Shown: positions 1-6,778 of the stretch, in pieces
Numbering within the stretch: the stretch's first letter is position 1
Layout: every line of letters starts with the position of its first letter
Source: DASYQD01 sp036005845
GTDB lineage: Bacteria; Acidobacteriota; Thermoanaerobaculia; Multivoradales; JAIOJS01
Reading direction: 5' to 3'
Assembly (NCBI GenBank): GCA_036005845.1
Contig: DASYQD010000099.1
Location: 1 to 42,791 of the forward strand
DNA: 42,791 nt
Program-made: the position numbers and the translations under genes
The notes under the pieces: model-generated
Told to the model about the DNA's origin: nothing
Database searches by the model: none
Seen by the model: only the letters and a program-made list of their open reading frames with translations

Positions 1-353
1 ACGGCGCCGGCGGCGCTGCTGACGTCGCCGCCGAGCACGAAGACGTCGCCGTCGACGCGGCCGCCGGCGAGCAGGTGCACGTCGCCGCCGAGGACGATGA
101 CGTCGCTGCCGACACGGCCACGGATGCTCACCGAGCCGTCGACCGCGACGACGTCCGAGAGCGCCTCGCCTTCGACGAGGAGGTCGCGGCCGAGCGCCAC
201 CACCTGGTCGCGCGCGACGCTGCCGCGCTCGAGACGCAGCGCCGCGGGGCGATCGGCGGCGCGCGACGGCGGCGCGGACTGCGAAGACGCGGCGCCGGCG
301 AACAGCGCGATCGCCGCCGCCGTTGCGATACCTGCGATCGCGCGCGGCCGCAT
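1..353 (-). CDS. Secreted bactofilin-like (polymer-forming) beta-helix protein, 3' end outside window
   Basis: I translated the minus strand from the ATG at 353. It begins with a signal-peptide-like stretch (MRPRAIAG, then an Ala/Ile-rich core ending near AASSQ), followed by short repeats of the type GDVVVLGGDV: SDVVAVDGSV, SDVIVLGGDV and GDVFVLGGDV. Regularly spaced Gly-Asp-Val turns are typical of bactofilin-like right-handed beta-helices. In this family, secreted versions often sit beside sigma/anti-sigma pairs. The gene follows the anti-sigma gene on the same strand after about 100 bp, so co-expression in a cell-envelope stress regulon is plausible. A GTG in frame at 428 is an alternative start, but the ATG at 353 places the signal peptide at the N-terminus. 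The C-terminus runs off the window. The fold is supported by the repeat pattern; the function is inferred. Confidence 0.6.
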   Translation of the reverse strand, partial: MRPRAIAGIATAAAIALFAGAASSQSAPPSRAADRPAALRLERGSVARDQVVALGRDLLVEGEALSDVVAVDGSVSIRGRVGSDVIVLGGDVHLLAGGRVDGDVFVLGGDVSSAAGA

Positions 354-456
354 CGCCGCCACACCGCGCGCGAACGCGCCAGCGATCGCCGCGCCGACGG
401 GGGCGTGCGGCCGGCGCCACGCAGCCACGTCGCGCGCCGGCGCCTCGCCCAACCGT

Positions 457-1053
457 CTACCTCCGCCGGCGAATCGCCGCCGCGAGCGCCGCACGCCGAC
501 GCCGCGGCCGGCGCAGCAGCGCAATGAGCAGCGCGTTGACGGCGACGACGCCGATGCCGAAGATGACGGTGGCCGGCAGGTCGAGCGCCGCCGCCACGGC
601 CATGCCGACGCCGCGCCAGGACGCGGCGAGCAGGCCGGCGCCGGAGAGCGCCGCCGACGTCGCGAAGTCCACCACCGCGCGCGCCGCCGCGAAGCCGACA
701 CCGTCCATGCCAGCTCCCTGACGTCCCTGAGCGCCGGCGATGCCGAAGGCGCCGAGCGCCAGCGCGAGCACCGCCGCCAGCGTGCCGAGGACCGAGCGCC
801 AGCCGAGCAGCTTGCGATCGGCCCACGGCGCGCTCTCGGGCAGCGTCGCCATCACCGCTTCGGTGAAACCCGGACGCGCGGCGACGCGGCCGGCAGCGAG
901 CACTTCGTGCAGCTTGCCGAGCTCGCGCTCTTCATTGCGCAGCGCCTCGTCGTCGGCGACGCGGGCGCGCAGCGCCTCGCTCTCGCCGGGCGCGAGCGCG
1001 CCGTCGAGGCCGAGGTCGACGAGCAGCTTGGGGTCGGTGTGGGCGCTATCCAT
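457..1053 (-). CDS. Anti-sigma factor, membrane-bound, without zinc-binding Cys
   Basis: A 198-residue protein directly downstream of the ECF sigma gene, with 41 bp between stop and start and a GGAG ribosome site 7 nt before the ATG. The N-terminal 80 residues are helical and charged, resembling the sigma-binding domain of anti-sigma factors. They lack the His-Cys-Cys zinc motif of the ZAS family. Two hydrophobic helices follow, near residues 85-108 and 160-180, and the C-terminus is a basic run. The expected role is to hold the sigma factor at the inner membrane until an envelope signal releases it. The assignment rests mainly on context, the small acidic N-terminal domain and the membrane segments. 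The cognate signal is unknown. Confidence 0.65.
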   Translation of the reverse strand: MDSAHTDPKLLVDLGLDGALAPGESEALRARVADDEALRNEERELGKLHEVLAAGRVAARPGFTEAVMATLPESAPWADRKLLGWRSVLGTLAAVLALALGAFGIAGAQGRQGAGMDGVGFAAARAVVDFATSAALSGAGLLAASWRGVGMAVAAALDLPATVIFGIGVVAVNALLIALLRRPRRRRAALAAAIRRRR

Positions 1054-1094
1054 CGCGGGCTCCAGTGCTGATTCTCTACCTTGTTCTGTACGAC

Positions 1095-1721
1095 TCAGTC
1101 GCCTAAGTAAGCGGCCAGCTTCTCCTTGAGCATCTGGCGGCCGCGGAAGAGCTTGTTCTTGACCGTGCCGAGCGGCATGCGCTTGAGCTGGGCGATCTCC
1201 TCGTACGACAGCTCGGCGTAGTGGCGCATGACGATCAGCTCGCGGTAGTCGCCGGGCAGCGCGTCGATCGCCTGCTGGATCGCCGCGCCGCGCTGGTCGT
1301 TGCGCAGGTCGTGATAAGGGCTGGGCTCGAGGCTCGGCAGCTCGCGCTCCCAGGGCGAGTCGTCCTCGGCGTCCTGGCGCTGCAGCGGCACCCAGCGCAC
1401 CTTGCGGCGGCGCAGCTCGTCGACACCCAGGTTGTGCGCCACCCGGAAGGTCCAGGTGGAGAACTTGAACTGGGGATCGAAGCGATCCAGCGCCTGGTAC
1501 ACCCGCAAGAAGACCTCCTGTGCCAAATCGTGTGCCGTGTCGAGGTCTCGCAACATGCGAAACAGGAAGCTCACCAACCGGTCCTGGTAGCGTGCCACCA
1601 GAACGCCGAAGGACCCCTGGTCTCCCGCCAGCACTCGCGCCACCAGCTCCTCGTCGGGGACCGGCGGCGCCTTCTGGATGTCCAGCGCGCCCAGGGCGGG
1701 GGGCCGGGTTCCTGCGGCCAT
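1095..1721 (-). CDS. rpoE: ECF RNA polymerase sigma factor (RpoE-like)
   Basis: A 208-residue protein with the two-domain layout of group 4 (ECF) sigma factors. Sigma region 2 lies at about residues 35-100, with the RDLDTAHDLAQEVFLRVY core that contacts the -10 element and core polymerase, and the FSTWTFRVAHN motif. Sigma region 4 lies at about 145-200, with LPGDYRELIVMRHY and a helix-turn-helix (YEEIAQLKRMPLGTVKNKLFRGR) that would read the -35 element. The length is typical. The gene heads a unit with an anti-sigma factor and a bactofilin-like protein, so the likely role is autoregulated transcription in response to envelope stress. A possible self-type promoter lies immediately upstream, and the transcript may be leaderless. 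The family is clear; the regulon is unknown. Confidence 0.92.
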   Translation of the reverse strand: MAAGTRPPALGALDIQKAPPVPDEELVARVLAGDQGSFGVLVARYQDRLVSFLFRMLRDLDTAHDLAQEVFLRVYQALDRFDPQFKFSTWTFRVAHNLGVDELRRRKVRWVPLQRQDAEDDSPWERELPSLEPSPYHDLRNDQRGAAIQQAIDALPGDYRELIVMRHYAELSYEEIAQLKRMPLGTVKNKLFRGRQMLKEKLAAYLGD

Positions 1722-1728
1722 CGGGAGT

Positions 1729-1751
1729 TACGGCAGAGGCCGGGGAAGGTT
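1729..1751 (-). promoter_or_regulatory. Possible ECF-type autoregulatory promoter of the sigma gene
   Basis: Reading the minus strand, an AACC core (1751-1748) and CGTA (1732-1729) are 15 nt apart. This resembles the AAC / CGT layout of many ECF-dependent promoters. CGTA ends 7 nt before the ATG at 1721, so transcription would begin at or next to the start codon. Sequence evidence only, and short motifs can occur by chance. Confidence 0.3.
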
Positions 1752-1885
1752 GCAGCCTACCTGCCGGTAGGGACCGGCGGGGGCGTCGCCGCAGTCGGCG
1801 CCGGGGCCGGCGCGGCGGGCAATGGAAGGGCGAGGTCGCGCCCGACGAGGCGCCGGCTGATCACGCGCGGCAGCATACTCCAGGC

Positions 1886-3913
1886 CTACGGCCCGGCTTC
1901 GCGTACGCGCACGATGCGGTCCCACTGCTCGAGCTGGTCGAGCACGTCCATCCCGGCGACCACCTTGCCGAACGCGGTGTAGCCGCCGTCGAGGTGCGGC
2001 TGCGGCGAGAGCGTGATGAAGAACTGGCTGCCGCCGGTGTCGGGGCCGGAGAGCGCCATGCCGACGACGCCGCGCTCGTAGCGCAAGAGACCGATCTCGT
2101 CGCGCACCTCCCAGCCCGGACCGCCGGAGCCGTCGCCGCGCGGGTCGCCGCCCTGCGCGACGAAGTCGGGCACCACGCGGTGGAAGTAGAGACCGTCGTA
2201 GAAGCCTTGGCGCGCCAGCGAGAGGAAGTTGGTGCAGGTGAGCGGCGCGCGGTCGCAGGCGAGCTCGATCGTCAGCTCGCCCTTGTCGGTCTCGACGCGC
2301 ACGCGATGCGGGCCCTCGGCGGCGAGCAGCAGCTCGCGATAGTCGCCGACGCGCAGGCCGCGACCCGCCTCGCCCGGAGCGGACGCGGTCTCGCCGAGCG
2401 CGCGCAACGCATCGCCGGCGGCACGGCGCAGCAGCCAGGCATCGCCGTCGACGACGCGACGTAGCGCGGCGATGGCGGCGTCGCGCTCGCGCGTCTCGGC
2501 GGCGGCGCGGGCGCGCAGCGCCTCGATCGCGGATCGCCGGGCGTCCGGGAGCGGATCGTGGGCGCCGGCGGTTAGCGCCGCCACGACGTCGGCGGCCGGC
2601 AGGCGCGGGTGCTCGACCAGCCAGTCGAGCGCGGCCGAGCGCACGACCACGTCCGCGTCGGCGATGGCGGCGCGAACGAGCGCCTCGCCGGCGGCGGCGT
2701 CGGCCTTGTCGAGCCCGGCAGCCAGCGCCGCGGCGCGCACCGACGGCGAAGGATCGTGCTGCAACGAGGCGGCGATCGATGGCAGCGGCAGCCGCGCCGC
2801 GCCTTCGGCGGCGCTGGCGCGCAGCTGCCACTCGGGAGCGAGCGCCGCATCGGCGAGCAGGTCTACCGCCCGTGCGTCGCCGCCGGCGACGAGCGAGAGC
2901 AGCGCCAGCTGCCGTTCGCGCAACGGACCGCTGCGGGCGCGGGTGCGCAGCGCGGCGGCGAGCGCGTCGTCGCCGAGCCAGCTCCCGGCCACCTCGACGG
3001 CGGTGACGCGCACGCCGGCGCGCGGATCGTCGAGCAGCGCGCGGAGGCGCGTCCGCGTGCTCGCCGCGGCAGCGGCCTTGCCGTCGGCGATGAGCTTCGC
3101 CATGGCGCGCAACGCCTGGATCACGGGACCAGCCGCCGGCGAGTCGAGGAGCGGCTCGATGCGCGCGGCGTCGGCGCCCTCCCCCACCTGGCCCAGGGCG
3201 CGCACGGCCCAACCGGCAACCCACGGATCCGGATCGGCGAGGAGCGCGCGCAGGTGCGGCGCAGCCGAGGGCCGCGGGTAGCGCGCCAGGGCGTAGGCCG
3301 CGCGTGCGTGGAGGAACGGATCGGGGTTGGCGAGCGCGGCGCGCGCCGCCTCCACGGTCGCCTCCTCCTGGAAGCGGAAGAGGGCCGGCAGCAGACGCGG
3401 CGCGCGCTCGGGCTCCGGCAGCGGCGCCAGCGCCTGCTGCACGTCGGCGAGCGGCGTCGACAGCCGCGCCAGCGCCTCGACGGCCAGCGCGCCGACCTCG
3501 CGGTCGGGATCGCGCACGGCGCGCCGCACGGCGGGGCGGCTCTCGCCGGCGCTCTCGGGATGGAGGCCGATGGCGAAGGCGGCGGCGCGGCGCACCGCAA
3601 CGTCCTGGTCGGCGAGCAGCGCCCGCAGCGCAGCCGCGGCGCGCGGGTCGGGGACGTTGCCGAGCGCGAAGGCGAGCCGCTCGCGCAGCGCCGCATCGCC
3701 GAGCAGCGACTGCTCGACGGTGTACGGCTCGAAGATCTGCCGGTCGACGAGGAGCAGCAGCAGCGCGCGCTCCTCGAGATGCGAGATGCCGGTGTTGGTG
3801 CGCGGCGGGGCGATCGGCGCGGCGGGCGCGCCGTCAGCTCGCGGGCGCGCGCCGGTGCAGCCGGCGGCGAGGACGGCCAGGCCCAACACGACTGCCGCGA
3901 GCCATGCGCGCAT
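1886..3913 (-). CDS. HEAT-repeat lipoprotein with C-terminal cyclophilin-type peptidyl-prolyl isomerase domain
   Basis: 675 residues. The ATG at 3913 was chosen because it gives a lipoprotein signal (MRAWLAAVVLGLAVLAAGC, lipobox LAAGC). Residues of about 45-520 are tandem helical repeats of HEAT type, with many copies of ARAAAAxALG and DPxPxVRAAA patterns and regular Asp-Pro turns. The last 150 residues form a cyclophilin domain. It carries FHRVVPDFVAQGGD with the catalytic Arg, then GGSQFFI and the HLDGGYTAFGKV stretch. The protein should be tethered in the periplasm, where the HEAT solenoid would bind partner proteins and the cyclophilin would catalyse proline isomerisation. It is transcribed divergently from the ccm operon. 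The domains are clear; the client proteins are unknown. Confidence 0.85.
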   Translation of the reverse strand: MRAWLAAVVLGLAVLAAGCTGARPRADGAPAAPIAPPRTNTGISHLEERALLLLLVDRQIFEPYTVEQSLLGDAALRERLAFALGNVPDPRAAAALRALLADQDVAVRRAAAFAIGLHPESAGESRPAVRRAVRDPDREVGALAVEALARLSTPLADVQQALAPLPEPERAPRLLPALFRFQEEATVEAARAALANPDPFLHARAAYALARYPRPSAAPHLRALLADPDPWVAGWAVRALGQVGEGADAARIEPLLDSPAAGPVIQALRAMAKLIADGKAAAAASTRTRLRALLDDPRAGVRVTAVEVAGSWLGDDALAAALRTRARSGPLRERQLALLSLVAGGDARAVDLLADAALAPEWQLRASAAEGAARLPLPSIAASLQHDPSPSVRAAALAAGLDKADAAAGEALVRAAIADADVVVRSAALDWLVEHPRLPAADVVAALTAGAHDPLPDARRSAIEALRARAAAETRERDAAIAALRRVVDGDAWLLRRAAGDALRALGETASAPGEAGRGLRVGDYRELLLAAEGPHRVRVETDKGELTIELACDRAPLTCTNFLSLARQGFYDGLYFHRVVPDFVAQGGDPRGDGSGGPGWEVRDEIGLLRYERGVVGMALSGPDTGGSQFFITLSPQPHLDGGYTAFGKVVAGMDVLDQLEQWDRIVRVREAGP

Positions 3914-3921
3914 CGCGGCGG

Positions 3922-3950
3922 ACGATACGCCGCAGTCACCCCCTGCGCAA
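3922..3950 (-). promoter_or_regulatory. Promoter of the HEAT/cyclophilin gene
   Basis: On the minus strand, TTGCGC (3950-3945) is followed after 17 nt by TATCGT (3927-3922), then 8 nt to the ATG. The spacing suits a sigma-70-type promoter with transcription starting at or next to the start codon. Confidence 0.45.
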
Positions 3951-3973
3951 CGCGAGCCAGCCGCCGGTTCTCG

Positions 3974-4008
3974 GGCACGTGCGCGGCAATGCCGGTCGCG
4001 CACGTGCC
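3974..4008. repeat. 12-bp perfect inverted repeat in the divergent ppi/ccm promoter region
   Basis: The arms ggcacgtgcgcg (3974-3985) and cgcgcacgtgcc (3997-4008) are exact reverse complements separated by 11 nt. Each arm contains CACGTG, and a third CACGTG lies at 4043-4048 over the presumed start of ccmA. The position between two divergent -10 boxes suits an operator for a dimeric regulator. A transcript hairpin is also possible. Confidence 0.5.
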
Positions 4009-4031
4009 GCCGGCCGCGCGGCGGCGGCCGC

Positions 4032-4037
4032 TACAAT
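4032..4037 (+). promoter_or_regulatory. -10 box of the ccm operon
   Basis: TACAAT lies 8 nt before GTG 4046 and 17 nt before ATG 4055. No convincing -35 hexamer is visible at the expected distance, where the inverted-repeat region ends. If used, transcription starts close to the GTG. Confidence 0.4.
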
Positions 4038-4045
4038 TCCCTCAC

Positions 4046-4711
4046 GTGAACGCAATGCAGAGCGAGTCGGCGCCGCCCGACGACCTGCTGGTGGTGCGGG
4101 ACTTGGTGCGCGGCTTCGGCACCGTGCCGGTGCTCGCCGGCGTCAGCGGCATCGTGCGGGGCGGCGAGGTGCTGCTCGTCACCGGCCGCAACGGCTCCGG
4201 CAAGAGCACGCTGCTGCGCTGCCTCGCCGGGCTGCTGCGGCCGCAGGCGGGCTCCATCCAGTTGCGCGAAGGCGGCGCCGACCTCGACGGCGCGGCGCGT
4301 CGGCACCGCGTCGGCTACGTGGCGCCCGATCTGGCGTTCTACGAGCCGCTCACCGCCGCGGAGAACCTCGTCTTCTTCTGCCGCCTCCGCGGCGTCGCTC
4401 GCGAGCGCGCCGGCGATTTGCTGGCGCGGCTGGGCGTTCCGCCGTCACGCCCTGCGGGCGCTCTGTCCTCGGGCATGCGGCAGCGGCTGCGGTGGGCGTG
4501 GGCACTGCTCCACGAGCCGCGGCTCCTGCTGCTCGACGAGCCATTCCAGAACCTCGACGCCGCGGGCGAGACGGCGCTGCGCGCGCTCCTCGACGAGCAC
4601 CTCGCGGCCGGCGGCATGGCGGTCGTCGCGACGCCGGCGGCTCTCGCCCTCTCGCGCGTCAGCGCGAAGCTCGCGCTCGACGCGCCCGCGGCGCTGCCGG
4701 GCGCCGCGTGA
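4046..4711 (+). CDS. ccmA: Heme exporter ATP-binding subunit CcmA
   Basis: 221 residues from GTG 4046; ATG 4055 is an alternative, and neither has a Shine-Dalgarno sequence. It is an ABC ATPase with Walker A GRNGSGKST (around residue 50), a signature-like LSSGMRQRLRWA, and Walker B RLLLLDEPF followed by QNLD. The short length and the first position before ccmB and ccmC identify it as CcmA. CcmA with CcmB and CcmC releases holo-CcmE from the membrane complex during cytochrome c maturation. The downstream ccmB start overlaps the stop (GTGA), pointing to translational coupling. The presumed promoter TACAAT and the 12-bp inverted repeat lie just upstream. Confidence 0.88.
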   Translation: MNAMQSESAPPDDLLVVRDLVRGFGTVPVLAGVSGIVRGGEVLLVTGRNGSGKSTLLRCLAGLLRPQAGSIQLREGGADLDGAARRHRVGYVAPDLAFYEPLTAAENLVFFCRLRGVARERAGDLLARLGVPPSRPAGALSSGMRQRLRWAWALLHEPRLLLLDEPFQNLDAAGETALRALLDEHLAAGGMAVVATPAALALSRVSAKLALDAPAALPGAA

Positions 4712-5451
4712 GCGCCGAGGCGCCTCCCCGATCCGTGCGCGACATGAGCGTCGAAGCACACTCGCCCGAGACAGCGGCGTCGCGCTGGCTGCTCGAAGCG
4801 CTCGCCGTCTTCGCCAAGGACTGGCGCGCCGAGCTGCGCAGCCGGCACGCGCTGCACACGCTGCTGCTCTTCGCAGTGACGACGCTGATCACGGTGAGCG
4901 TCGCGCTCGGGCCGCTCGGCGTCTCCTCGAGCGAACGGCTGGCCGTGCTGCCGGCGCTGCTCTGGGTGATCCTCCTCTTCGCCGCTGCCGCCGGCCTGCC
5001 GCGCGCCTTCGTGCACGAGGAGGAGACCCACACGGCGACGGCGCTGCGTCTCGCCGCCACGCCCTCCGCCCTCTTCGCCGGCAAGGTCGTCTACAGCGCC
5101 AGCCTCCTCCTCGCCGTCGAATTGCTGCTGGTGCCGCTCTACGTGGCGGTGATGCAGCTGCCCATCGTGTCGACGGCCGACCTGCTGCTGGCGCTCCTCG
5201 CCGGCGGTCTCGGGCTGGCGATCTCGAGCACGCTGCTCGCCGCCATCGCCGCGCAGGCGCAGGGGCGCGCGGCGCTCTTCCCCATCCTCGCCTTCCCGGT
5301 GCTGCTGCCGCTGCTGCTGCTGGCCATCGAGCTGACGCGCGCCGCCGTGGGCGGCACCGCCGGCGAGGGCGTGCTCGTCAACCTGGTTCTGTATGATGCC
5401 ACCATGGCCGTCGCCGGCCTGATGCTCTTCCCTCTCGTGTGGAATCCATGA
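4708..5451 (+). CDS. ccmB: Heme exporter membrane subunit CcmB
   Basis: 247 residues from the GTG that overlaps the ccmA stop codon (GTGA). ATG 4744 would give 235 residues and is an alternative. After a short N-terminus with KDWRAELRSRHAL, typical of CcmB, there are about six hydrophobic segments, for example LLFAVTTLITVSVALG, LPALLWVILLFAAAAGLP and FPVLLPLLLLAIELT. The motif HEEETHTATALRLAATP is the characteristic loop of the family. CcmB is the integral membrane partner of CcmA. The end overlaps the start region of ccmC by 4 nt (ATG 5448), again suggesting translational coupling. Confidence 0.88.
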   Translation: MSAEAPPRSVRDMSVEAHSPETAASRWLLEALAVFAKDWRAELRSRHALHTLLLFAVTTLITVSVALGPLGVSSSERLAVLPALLWVILLFAAAAGLPRAFVHEEETHTATALRLAATPSALFAGKVVYSASLLLAVELLLVPLYVAVMQLPIVSTADLLLALLAGGLGLAISSTLLAAIAAQAQGRAALFPILAFPVLLPLLLLAIELTRAAVGGTAGEGVLVNLVLYDATMAVAGLMLFPLVWNP

Positions 5452-6266
5452 GCCAAGACAGCCCGAGCGCACACGGACGGGCGGGGGCGCCCCCTGCCCC
5501 TGGAGGGGCAGGGGGATGGGGGGATAGGGGTGAGATCAAACCCAGGGGAGGGGGTTGGGCGGCGGGCGGTAGCGGGCTTGGCCCGCGGGGGTGGGCTTGG
5601 CGGTGGGCGCTGTGGCTGTGGATCGCGCTGGCCATCCTCGGCGCCTTCTTCTACGCGCCGCTGGCCCAGGACTTCATCGGCCAGTCGAGCCGCATCCTCT
5701 TCTTCCACGTGCCGATGGCGTGGACGTCGCTCGTCGCCTTCGTCGCCGCCGGCGCCTGGAGCGTGCTCTACCTGTGGAAGCGGCGGCCGGATGACGACCG
5801 CGCCGCCGCCGCCGCCGTGGAGCTGGGCCTCGTCCTCGCCCTGCTCGCCACCACCACCGGCGCCATGTGGGCGAAGGTGATGTGGCACGCCTGGTGGAAC
5901 TGGGACCCGCGGCAGACCTCGATCGTCATCGCGCTGGTCTTCTACGGCGCCTACCTGGTGCTGCGCGGCGGCATCGAGGACCCCGAGGCGCGGGCGCGGC
6001 TCTGCGCCGTCTACGCCGTGATCGGCTTGGTGGTGGCGCCGTATCTTTACTTCGTCATGCCGTGGATGGCGAAGTTCACGCTCCATCCGAAGCCGGTCGT
6101 CAACCCCGCCGGCAAGGTCGAAATGAACGCTCGCATGCTGCAGGTCCTGCTCATGAGCTCGCTCGGCTTTACCGTATTCTTCTTCTGGGTCCACGGCCTG
6201 CGCCGGCGGCTGCTGCGCCTGGCGGACCGCCGGGCCGTGACCGCCGCCGGGAGCGCGGCGTCGTGA
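5448..6266 (+). CDS. ccmC: Heme lyase/transfer protein CcmC with unusual N-terminal extension
   Basis: 272 residues. Conserved parts are FFHVPMAW with the heme-ligand His (residue 87), the tryptophan-rich WWD motif (WHAWWNWDP, about 146-154) and the second His in FTLHPK. There are six membrane helices. CcmC loads heme onto CcmE. The first 50 or so residues are unlike other CcmC proteins: they are Gly/Pro-rich and encoded by a GC-rich palindromic repeat (5490-5515) and its flanks. No ATG, GTG or TTG occurs in frame after the repeat and before the first helix. The start must therefore be 5448 (or 5439), and the extension is probably translated. ccmD starts inside the last codons (GTGA). Confidence 0.88.
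   Translation: MSQDSPSAHGRAGAPPAPGGAGGWGDRGEIKPRGGGWAAGGSGLGPRGWAWRWALWLWIALAILGAFFYAPLAQDFIGQSSRILFFHVPMAWTSLVAFVAAGAWSVLYLWKRRPDDDRAAAAAVELGLVLALLATTTGAMWAKVMWHAWWNWDPRQTSIVIALVFYGAYLVLRGGIEDPEARARLCAVYAVIGLVVAPYLYFVMPWMAKFTLHPKPVVNPAGKVEMNARMLQVLLMSSLGFTVFFFWVHGLRRRLLRLADRRAVTAAGSAAS
5490..5515. repeat. GC-rich palindrome (REP-like) inside the ccmC 5' coding region
   Basis: The arms ccccctgcccct (5490-5501) and aggggcaggggg (5504-5515) are perfect reverse complements with a 2-nt loop. They are preceded by a second small palindrome, gggggcgccccc. This is the style of dispersed intergenic palindromic repeats. A sister element with a different core is at 41539-41569. Confidence 0.6.
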
Positions 6267-6379
6267 TCGAGGGCGGCATCGGCTGGGTGGCCGCCGTCAA
6301 CCTGGTGATCTGGACCGGGCTGTTCCTCTACCTGCTGCGGCTCGACGCCCGCGTGCGCAACCTGGAGAAAGAAGAATGA
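6263..6379 (+). CDS. ccmD: Small membrane protein CcmD
   Basis: 38 residues from GTG 6263, which overlaps the ccmC stop (GTGA). The stop TGA overlaps the ATG of ccmE (ATGA). A single hydrophobic helix (VNLVIWTGLFLYLL) is followed by a charged tail, RLDARVRNLEKEE. The position between ccmC and ccmE, the size and the one-helix-plus-charged-tail layout match CcmD. CcmD is needed to release holo-CcmE from the CcmABC complex. It is so short that automated annotation could easily miss it. Confidence 0.8.
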   Translation: MIEGGIGWVAAVNLVIWTGLFLYLLRLDARVRNLEKEE

Positions 6380-6774
6380 ACCGGCGCGCCCTCTATCTCG
6401 TCGGCACCGTGCTGCTGCTCGCCTTCGCCGGCTACGCCTTCACCACCTTCCAGTCGCAGCTCACGCCCTACGTCAGCTTCGCCGACGCCCAGCGCGGCGT
6501 GCCCCGCACGCTGCAGGTGGCGGGCGGCCTGGTCAAGGGCAGCAGCAGCTACGGCGACGGCGCGCTCACCTTCACCATCCGCGAGCCGAAGACGAACGCC
6601 ACCATGCTGGTGCGCTACCGCGGCGTCAAGCCGGCCAACTTCGAGGAGGCGCTGTCGGTGGTCGCCATCGGCCGCTGGTCGCCGAGCGAGCGGGTGCTCG
6701 ACGCCGACAAGCTGCTCGTCAAGTGCCCGAGCAAGTACCAGGGCGTGAAGCCGGAAGAGAAGACCTACGGCTGA
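6376..6774 (+). CDS. ccmE: Periplasmic heme chaperone CcmE, Cys-type (CxxxY)
   Basis: 132 residues. There is one N-terminal membrane anchor (about residues 5-23), then an OB-fold beta-barrel domain typical of CcmE (RTLQVAGGLVKGSSSY, LTFTIREPKTNATMLVRYRG, and LLVK before the heme site). Where most CcmE proteins have HxxxY, this one has CPSKY, with Cys117 and Tyr121. The Cys therefore replaces the heme-binding His. The CxxxY form is known from some deltaproteobacterial and archaeal systems that generally lack CcmH. The neighbourhood agrees, because ccmG and ccmH are absent here. CcmE receives heme from CcmC and passes it to CcmF. Confidence 0.9.
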   Translation: MNRRALYLVGTVLLLAFAGYAFTTFQSQLTPYVSFADAQRGVPRTLQVAGGLVKGSSSYGDGALTFTIREPKTNATMLVRYRGVKPANFEEALSVVAIGRWSPSERVLDADKLLVKCPSKYQGVKPEEKTYG

Positions 6775-6778
6775 GGCC

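Noticed and set aside
1757..1876. Short 39-codon frame between the cyclophilin gene and the sigma gene (minus strand)
   Set aside because: GGAG lies only 1-2 nt before its ATG, too close, and the Pro/Ala-rich product has no recognisable feature; this may simply be upstream noncoding sequence.
2609..4045. Very long open frame on the plus strand across the HEAT/cyclophilin gene
   Set aside because: It is a GC-rich shadow rich in Arg, Gly and Ala, opposite a gene with clear domains; only its 3' part (ccmA) is real.
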